DNA from: CALDTK01 sp965213735
GTDB taxonomy: Bacteria > Bacteroidota > Bacteroidia > Chitinophagales > Saprospiraceae
Length of the DNA: 64,000 nt
Direction of reading: 5' to 3'
Assembly: GCA_965213735.1 (NCBI GenBank)
Contig: CBDCAB010000005.1
Location: 1,488,001-1,552,000 of the forward strand
In this document: positions 58,760 to 64,000 of the stretch, one piece after another
How positions within the stretch are numbered: position 1 is the stretch's first letter
Layout of the letters: every line of letters begins with the position of its first letter
The notes under the pieces: model-generated
Seen by the model: only the letters and a program-made list of their open reading frames with translations
The model's database searches: none
What the model was told of the DNA's origin: nothing
Position numbers and translations under genes: made by a program

Positions 58760-59305
58760 GTGAGGCAGCTGACAGAACATGATCTCGTAGACGCTTGCCG
58801 TCAGGGGCAGCGTAGTGCGCAGTACGAACTGTACCGCCGCTACAGCCGCGCCATGTTTGGTACTTGTCTGCGCATGTGCGCCAACCGCGAGGATGCTGAA
58901 GACTTGCTCCAGGCCTCGTTTGCAGATGCATTTCACAAACTCAGCTACTTCCGTGGCGACTCCACGATCGGTGCTTGGATCAAACGCATCGTGATCAACA
59001 ACTGCCTCAATCACCTCAAACGCCGGCGCTTTCGCTTTGCCGAATTAAATGACCACCACACCGACACGAATTATGAACCCGAAGTTGAAGATGACGGTGA
59101 AGCCCTGCAAGTAGAAGCTATCAAAGCAGCGGTCTGCAAGCTGCCTGATGGCTACCGAACCGTGCTGACGCTTTACCTCTTCGAGGGCCTCGATCACGCT
59201 GAAATAGCCGATGCCCTTCGTATTTCCGAACAAACCAGCAAATCCCAGTACAGCAGGGCACGTAAGCGCCTCCGCGATGTACTCCTCACTGAGACTCACC
59301 CATGA
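58760..59305 (+). CDS. ECF-type RNA polymerase sigma factor
   Basis: A 181-residue sigma factor. The start is GTG at 58760 (RQLTEHDLVDACRQGQRSAQ). Region 2 contains YELYRRYSRAMFGTCLRM and CANREDAEDLLQASFADAFH, with core-binding and -10 recognition features (ending INNCLNHLKRRR). Region 4 has the helix-turn-helix LPDGYRTVLTLYLFEGLDHAEIADALRISEQTSKSQYSRARKRL. It overlaps the next gene by four bases (ATGA, 59302-59305), which should encode its anti-sigma factor. Confidence 0.93.
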   Translation: MRQLTEHDLVDACRQGQRSAQYELYRRYSRAMFGTCLRMCANREDAEDLLQASFADAFHKLSYFRGDSTIGAWIKRIVINNCLNHLKRRRFRFAELNDHHTDTNYEPEVEDDGEALQVEAIKAAVCKLPDGYRTVLTLYLFEGLDHAEIADALRISEQTSKSQYSRARKRLRDVLLTETHP

Positions 59306-59883
59306 ATCCTAAATCACATAATCCAAATCCGCCCGACGAGCTGCGCGACTTCATCGATGCGCATCGCGTGCATTTCGATGATGAAGTGCCTCCCGCTCAT
59401 GTGTGGGAGGGCATAGAGCAAACCTTTCCGCCGCGCCAGGCGAAGGTGCGGCGGCTCCACCCATACTGGCGCAAAGCTGCCGTGGCCGCAATGCTGCTCA
59501 CGATTGGCCTGCTCGGGGGCCTGCTGCTGGCTGGCGAGCGCGCGAAGGTGACGCAGGCCGATGCTACGATTGCTGATCGGGCAGCTGAGGTAGAGCGCTA
59601 CTACCAAAGAGAAATCGACCGCCGCCTTCAGTTGGTGGCCAGCTACGAGCCTGAGCCAGAGTTGCGCCGCGAACTGGCGGGTATGTCGCAGCTAGAGTTT
59701 CGAAGTGATGAGGAGTTTGCTGCTCCCGGATCGGGCAATCAACGCGCTGTGCTAGAGGCCATGGCGCAGGAATACCAAGCTAAGCTCGATGCCCTCGAAC
59801 ACGTGCTCGAGCAGTTGCGCGAGGCCGAACAGTACCACATCAACATCAATGTCCCCGGCCCTCGCAGCCAGGAGGAACTCTAA
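59302..59883 (+). CDS. Putative transmembrane anti-sigma factor
   Basis: A 193-residue single-pass membrane protein: cytoplasmic N-terminus (~1-60; RDFIDAHRVHFDDEVPPAHVWEGI), one membrane helix (AAVAAMLLTIGLLGGLLLAG) and a periplasmic coiled coil (VERYYQREIDRRLQLVASYE; YQAKLDALEHVLEQLREAEQY). No zinc-type anti-sigma motif is seen. The assignment rests on coupling to the ECF gene and topology. It is followed after ten bases by the DUF4097 protein. Confidence 0.75.
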   Translation: MNPKSHNPNPPDELRDFIDAHRVHFDDEVPPAHVWEGIEQTFPPRQAKVRRLHPYWRKAAVAAMLLTIGLLGGLLLAGERAKVTQADATIADRAAEVERYYQREIDRRLQLVASYEPEPELRRELAGMSQLEFRSDEEFAAPGSGNQRAVLEAMAQEYQAKLDALEHVLEQLREAEQYHININVPGPRSQEEL

Positions 59884-59893
59884 AATCAATCTC

Positions 59894-61006
59894 ATGAAAA
59901 TCTCTTTGCTTTCGAGTCTACTTGTATGCTGTTGGTTGGTGCTTTCGCCAAAACTAGCTGCAGCCGTTCCCGAAGCGCGACCTTTTACTAAATCGATTAA
60001 TAAGCGCTTTGTAGTAAATCAAACTGGTAGCATCACGCTCGATAATCGCTACGGGAATATCAACTACACTATTGCAGGTGACGATGTGGTAAGAATATCA
60101 GTGACTATTGAAGTTGATGCACGTACGGAAGCAAAGGCTGAAGAAATTTTTGAGCGAATCAGCATTGACTTTAGTGGCGCACCTTCTTTAGTATCAGCTA
60201 AGACGGTGATTGACGGTTCGAATAATGGCTGGACGTGGAGCACCAACAGTACGAGCTACAAGATAAATTATGAGGTAAGTGCGCCGAAAGATTTCGAACT
60301 CATCTTGAGCAATCGCTACGGTAATAGTTCCGTAGCCGATCTGGCAGGAGCAGCAACTTTTGATATTCGCTACGGTGATTTACGAACTGGAAATATTGCC
60401 GGAGCTACTGAGCTGTCCCTAGCCTATGGAAAGGCGCACCTCGACAAGCTGCACGATTTGACTGCCGATGTAAAGTACGGTGAGGTAAGGGCTACCGCTG
60501 TAGCAGATGGCAAGGTGGTGAGCAGGTATTCTCAGCTTTCGCTAAAACGGGTTGAGACTCTCACGCTGGATAGTCAACACGATGATTATGCGCTGGGCTC
60601 GGTGCATAAACTTACGAATAGTGGTCGCTACGATAAGTTTGCAATAGACTCAGCGTGGTTGATCTCCGTGGCAACGCGCTATACCGATATGCGCATTGGC
60701 TGGCTAGCGGAAGCTGCCAAGCTGCAGATGCGCTATGGCGACGCCTACATAGCATCGACGGCGGCAGGAGTTGAAGAGATTGACCTCAACGGGCAGTACA
60801 CCAATTTCGTGGTCAATCTAGATCCCGCAGTGAAGTACCAGCTTACAGCCGAGGGCAAGTATGCTCAAATTTCGTTGCCAGCAGATATGACCGTGGTCCG
60901 CAAGGAGTCTGCTGGAAGTACCACGAGTTATGCAGGTCATGCGGGCACCAATCCACAGAGTCGTGTGGCTTTGGTGGCGAGTTATGGAAGCATCCGCATC
61001 AAGTAG
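59894..61006 (+). CDS. DUF4097-family exported protein
   Basis: A 370-residue exported protein. The ATG at 59894 begins a signal peptide (KISLLSSLLVCCWLVLSPKLAAA). The mature part is a right-handed beta-solenoid with repeated NRYGN/RYGD steps (LDNRYGNINYTI, LSNRYGNSSVADL, FDIRYGDLRTG, LAYGKAHLDKL, ADVKYGEVRAT), as in DUF4097 adhesin-like families. It follows the sigma/anti-sigma pair and is likely part of the same regulon. The last eight bases overlap hisS on the other strand. Two copies of the dispersed motif occur here (59941 and 60535). Confidence 0.85.
   Translation: MKISLLSSLLVCCWLVLSPKLAAAVPEARPFTKSINKRFVVNQTGSITLDNRYGNINYTIAGDDVVRISVTIEVDARTEAKAEEIFERISIDFSGAPSLVSAKTVIDGSNNGWTWSTNSTSYKINYEVSAPKDFELILSNRYGNSSVADLAGAATFDIRYGDLRTGNIAGATELSLAYGKAHLDKLHDLTADVKYGEVRATAVADGKVVSRYSQLSLKRVETLTLDSQHDDYALGSVHKLTNSGRYDKFAIDSAWLISVATRYTDMRIGWLAEAAKLQMRYGDAYIASTAAGVEEIDLNGQYTNFVVNLDPAVKYQLTAEGKYAQISLPADMTVVRKESAGSTTSYAGHAGTNPQSRVALVASYGSIRIK
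59941..59954 (-). repeat. Dispersed motif GCTTTCGCCAAAAC in the DUF4097 gene
   Basis: Exact reverse-orientation copy inside the signal-peptide codons (LSPKL); another variant, GCTTTCGCTAAAAC, is at 60535-60548. Confidence 0.8.
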
Positions 61007-62372
61007 CAAGGCTCAGGCGCTTGATGATACCCGCGAGGTCGAGCATTTCTTGTTGTCCAGAAGCGAGGTGTTTTAGCGAAAGCTGACCGCTATTTCTTTC
61101 TCTTTCTCCAATGAGAATGACGTAGGGAATGCCGCTCTTATCGGCGTAGCTGAGTGACTTTTTTGGCTTGGTTGGCTCGGGATAGCAATCGGCAACGATA
61201 CCTGCTGCTCTTAGTTCGCTCGTTTTGGCGAAGGCGTATAGGAGACTATCTTCATCGAAAGCGGCGAGGAGCACTTGCCTGCCGGTGCTTACATCAGCTG
61301 GCCAACGGTTGAGTTCTTCGAGCACATCATAAATCCGCTCGGCGCCAAAGCTGATACCGACGCCCGACATGTCGCGCCCGCCGAAGGCCTCGGTGAGGTC
61401 GGCATAGCGCCCGCCAGCAGCGATAGAGCCCATATTAACGGCTTCTTGTCCAGGCGCCTGTCTGTCTACCTCCACCTCGAAGATGCAGCCCGTGTAGTAG
61501 CTGAGTCCGCGGGCCAGGGTGGGGGAGAAGGTTAGGCTTTGCTCACGGGCCGTGCTGTCGGCTAGCCTTTGCACTTTCTCTAAATCGTTGAGAGCTGCAT
61601 TACCGGCGGCACTTGCCCGCAGTGGTGAGGTGGAGCTATGCACATTGGGCAGTTCGAGTAGCTCTAGTGCCTTAATTGCTGCGGCATTAGAAATACCTCG
61701 AGCCACCATCTCTGTAATAACTTTCTCGCGACCAATTTTATCCAGTTTATCGAGCGCTGTGACGAAGTCAATAAAATTTTCGGATTGTATGCCACTTACC
61801 TCAGTTAAGCCTTGAAGTACTCCTCTATGATTAATACGGATAATAACGTTGAGACCTAATGCGGTGAATATCTGATCTAAGAGGCGCACAAATTCGGCCT
61901 CATACACTAGCGAGTTACTGCCTACCACATCGGCATCGCACTGATAAAATTCTTGGTAGCGGCCTTTTTGGGGTCGGTCTGCCCGCCAAACAGGTTGGAT
62001 GGCATAGCGCTTGAATGGCAGTGTTATGTCGTTTTGGTGCTGGACCACGTAGCGTGCAAAGGGCACGGTGAGGTCGTAGCGCAAGCCGCGTTTGCTGAGG
62101 CTTGCTACGGCTGCTTTTGAGTCACGTGCATCGAGTGCATCGGCATCGGCTTTGGCTAGAAAGTCGCCGTTATTGAGCACTTTAAACAGCAGCTGATCGC
62201 CTTCCTCGCCGTATTTCCCGGTGAGGGTAGTGAGGTTTTCCATGGCGGGCGTCTCGATGGGCGCATAGCCAAAGAGTTGAACGTGATTGCGGATGACGTT
62301 GAAGAGCCATTCCCGCTTGCGCATTTCGTGTGGGAGGAAGTCACGGGTGCCTTTGGGGAGGGAGGGTTTCAT
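60999..62372 (-). CDS. hisS: Histidine--tRNA ligase
   Basis: A 457-residue class II aminoacyl-tRNA synthetase that charges tRNA-His. Start at 62372 (KPSLPKGTRDFLPHEMRKRE), the usual opening; an ATG at 62399 adds nine residues. Class II motif 2 is YAIQPVWRADRPQKGRYQEFYQCD, the histidine-specific loop is LARGLSYYTGCIFEV with GGRYADLTEAFGG, and motif 3 is GVGISFGAERIYDVL. The C-terminal anticodon domain reads DEDSLLYAFAKTSELRAAGI. Its stop overlaps the convergent DUF4097 gene by eight bases. A near-copy of the dispersed motif encodes AFAKT. Confidence 0.96.
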   Translation of the reverse strand: MKPSLPKGTRDFLPHEMRKREWLFNVIRNHVQLFGYAPIETPAMENLTTLTGKYGEEGDQLLFKVLNNGDFLAKADADALDARDSKAAVASLSKRGLRYDLTVPFARYVVQHQNDITLPFKRYAIQPVWRADRPQKGRYQEFYQCDADVVGSNSLVYEAEFVRLLDQIFTALGLNVIIRINHRGVLQGLTEVSGIQSENFIDFVTALDKLDKIGREKVITEMVARGISNAAAIKALELLELPNVHSSTSPLRASAAGNAALNDLEKVQRLADSTAREQSLTFSPTLARGLSYYTGCIFEVEVDRQAPGQEAVNMGSIAAGGRYADLTEAFGGRDMSGVGISFGAERIYDVLEELNRWPADVSTGRQVLLAAFDEDSLLYAFAKTSELRAAGIVADCYPEPTKPKKSLSYADKSGIPYVILIGERERNSGQLSLKHLASGQQEMLDLAGIIKRLSLAT

Positions 62373-62395
62373 GGGGGGTAATAAACTGCTAGGCG

Positions 62396-62403
62396 GCAAG
62401 GTA
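62396..62403 (-). promoter_or_regulatory. Candidate -7 box (TACCTTGC) for hisS
   Basis: On the minus strand TACCTTGC approximates TAnnTTTG and lies 23 bases before the start at 62372. Nineteen bases further upstream is ACATGCCTGCT, which also occurs upstream of the gene at 38002. Confidence 0.35.
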
Positions 62404-62501
62404 GCCTTGCGGTCTAAGATATAGCAGGCATGTTTGCTTAGAATTCCTAAGTACGTTTGTATAACCTTTGCTATACCATATAGTCCCCTACCACTCGTAG
62501 G

Positions 62502-64000
62502 CTACTGATTTACCACGATACGACTTTCAAAGGTTTGCCCATCAATGGCAAAGAGGCAAATTTCGTAAAGACCATTATGTTGCAATGACAGATCAAGCAA
62601 CCCAGTCCCAGTCCTCAGCTCATCACGACCAAAAGTGTGAACACGCTGCCCGTTCAAGTTAGTAATATGGCCATGCACGAAAGTCACATCGCTAGGCAGA
62701 TCAATGCGAATATCTCTTGAAGTTGGATTTGGATATGCATTTAGTTTTCGGGCTTCCATTGTTTCCTTCACTGAAGTCACTGCGTCTACACTCAACAGGT
62801 CTGCTGTCGCTCGTTCGATATAGGCTGCAATAGCATCTAAGCTAGGTCCTGGTGTGTCACTTAGTCCCCCGTTTGTTGGTCTGAAATAAGGAATCTCCCC
62901 ATGGGGAATGATAAATACTGCATAGTCTAAAGTTCGTGTCTCTCCCGGCGTAAGTGATCCTTCATTATGTTCTCTGCGGGTGTGGACCGTATTAAATAAG
63001 ATAGGATGATTAGTCGTTAGTGAGGTATCCATTCCAGACCAGCTCCCAGGTACACTTGGGTCTCCGGTATAAATCCAGCGTACAGTATCTTGTCCAGATA
63101 CTGTAGGATCATATCCATTGCCAAAAGCTACTAAGGGCTGATCAGCGGACCAACGCCCATGAGTGCGATGATATACAGATTGAGCATCTTGAGGATCTAA
63201 ACTTGGAATGTTTGATCCACTAACAGGGACGGTCGAATTTTCGAAGGTATCTATATTGAGAACGGACTGAGGAAAATCGAAATGTGGTCCAAGAAACCTC
63301 AATGCAACAATTGGCGTCTTCGTGCCGTAGCTCTGGTACATAGCCGCACAGGTAGAGTCTTCAGCGCCATCTACAAGATCTCTGTTATAGATAAATATGG
63401 TGTTGAGCCTCGGAATAGTGCCAACTGCATCGTCTTCTGGGCAGCCGATACGTGGGAGCAATTGGAACGATATAGAAGGAATCTCCAGGGGATCTCTACC
63501 TCTATTTGCAGTACGAATAGTAACTCTATAAGTAGTGTGCAGTGTTTTCGGCCTAGTTGCTTCCGCATCATATGTTTGAATCAGAAGCTGCTGTTCACAG
63601 AAAGCAGTATGTCTACGATGAAATGAACCAGGCTCAAGAGGGTTGTCATTCGACCACACATATAAAGCGTTGTCACTAAATATCAAAGGAAAATCGCCCA
63701 ATGTTGGCTCGTATCGATAAGAGTGGTTGTTACTATTGGGGTAATTTTCAAAATATGGACCATAATTTTCAAGTAAATCTTCATCGTGTCGTGGGTTATA
63801 CCTTCCCGGCCAAGCTAGTATCGATTCAAGAGGGTTGTTGAGGTGACCATCGCTCATGTCCAGCAAGTGACTTCTAATATCTGCTTGGCTCATCAGGAAG
63901 GGCTGACAAAAATATCCTGAAGAATCTATGAAATTGCCGGTATAAATATGTAAGGGTCCGCTTCCATAATGATAGCTTCCTATTAGATTGTCGTAGATGG
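62502..64000 (-). CDS. T9SS-exported protein, 5' end outside the window
   Basis: The frame is open from the stop (62502-62504) through the right edge, so the gene continues beyond 64000; the ATG at 63893 is internal and no signal peptide is seen there. The ~498 visible residues are beta-rich, with cysteines and many aromatic/Asp/Asn residues (YSGSHYG-like and RWIYTGDPSVPGSWSGMD stretches). The C-terminus LNAYPNPTSRDIRIDLP...NGLYEICLFAIDGQTFESRI is a T9SS type A sorting domain. A secreted or surface protein; the catalytic domain, if any, must lie upstream or is not recognised. Confidence 0.8.
   Translation of the reverse strand, partial: IYDNLIGSYHYGSGPLHIYTGNFIDSSGYFCQPFLMSQADIRSHLLDMSDGHLNNPLESILAWPGRYNPRHDEDLLENYGPYFENYPNSNNHSYRYEPTLGDFPLIFSDNALYVWSNDNPLEPGSFHRRHTAFCEQQLLIQTYDAEATRPKTLHTTYRVTIRTANRGRDPLEIPSISFQLLPRIGCPEDDAVGTIPRLNTIFIYNRDLVDGAEDSTCAAMYQSYGTKTPIVALRFLGPHFDFPQSVLNIDTFENSTVPVSGSNIPSLDPQDAQSVYHRTHGRWSADQPLVAFGNGYDPTVSGQDTVRWIYTGDPSVPGSWSGMDTSLTTNHPILFNTVHTRREHNEGSLTPGETRTLDYAVFIIPHGEIPYFRPTNGGLSDTPGPSLDAIAAYIERATADLLSVDAVTSVKETMEARKLNAYPNPTSRDIRIDLPSDVTFVHGHITNLNGQRVHTFGRDELRTGTGLLDLSLQHNGLYEICLFAIDGQTFESRIVVNQ

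Noticed and set aside
1..64000. tRNA, rRNA or tmRNA genes
   Set aside because: The longer intergenic regions were read for cloverleaf and conserved T-loop patterns and none was convincing; a covariance-model search could not be run.

Overview
The window reads as a chromosomal segment of a free-living member of the Bacteroidota, most likely a Saprospiria/Lewinella-type bacterium with mid-range GC. The pointers are type IX secretion C-terminal sorting tails, Omp28-, DUF6029- and DUF6089-type envelope proteins, a DUF4097/ECF sigma cluster, Bacteroidota-style TAnnTTTG promoter boxes very close to start codons, and the core order pheT - coiled-coil gene - zapA - rny. The genus is inference. I found no rRNA, tRNA, CRISPR array or prophage.

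Layout: 0-7.2 kb is a drug-efflux operon (MarR regulator, membrane fusion protein, RND pump, a 5'-nucleotidase, TolC-like channel) after the tail of a truncated gene. 7.2-9.5 kb holds a frameshifted CotH-like gene and a non-coding stretch. 9.5-14 kb is an envelope glycan set: two polytopic membrane proteins and a polyprenyl-phosphate glycosyltransferase. 14-31.7 kb carries peptidases, a peptidase/propeller/barrel fusion, TlpA-like thioredoxin, fatty acid desaturase, AsmA-like protein, two amidohydrolases, aldo/keto reductase, MBL-fold hydrolase and an alpha/beta hydrolase. 31.8-40.7 kb has small envelope and lipid-related genes, including a second hydrolase without its nucleophile, separated by short tandem repeats. 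40.8-46.6 kb is a housekeeping block: pheT, a small coiled-coil gene, zapA, rny and a Na+/Ca2+ exchanger. 46.7-52.4 kb is flanked by two T9SS-exported proteins and contains a REP-associated tyrosine transposase (RAYT) among palindromic elements. 52.6-64 kb holds polA, a DUF547/TPR/thioredoxin run, an ECF sigma factor with putative anti-sigma factor and DUF4097 protein, hisS and a truncated T9SS cargo gene.

The most striking non-genic structure is at 47.85-49.54 kb. Five 74-bp hairpin elements with 20-bp inverted arms flank the RAYT gene, all in one orientation, separated by arrays of the heptamer AGCACCC/AGCCCCC and by two copies of a second 24-bp hairpin. The same heptamer recurs at 19.06 and 36.91 kb; a second family (CTTCCCA) sits at 32.93 and 39.82 kb, and several arrays abut start or stop codons exactly. 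Separately, the motif GTTTTnGCGAAAGC (0-2 nt spacer) occurs 20 times within genes, on both strands and in different reading frames, with seven near-matches, so it is a DNA-level signal and not a protein motif.
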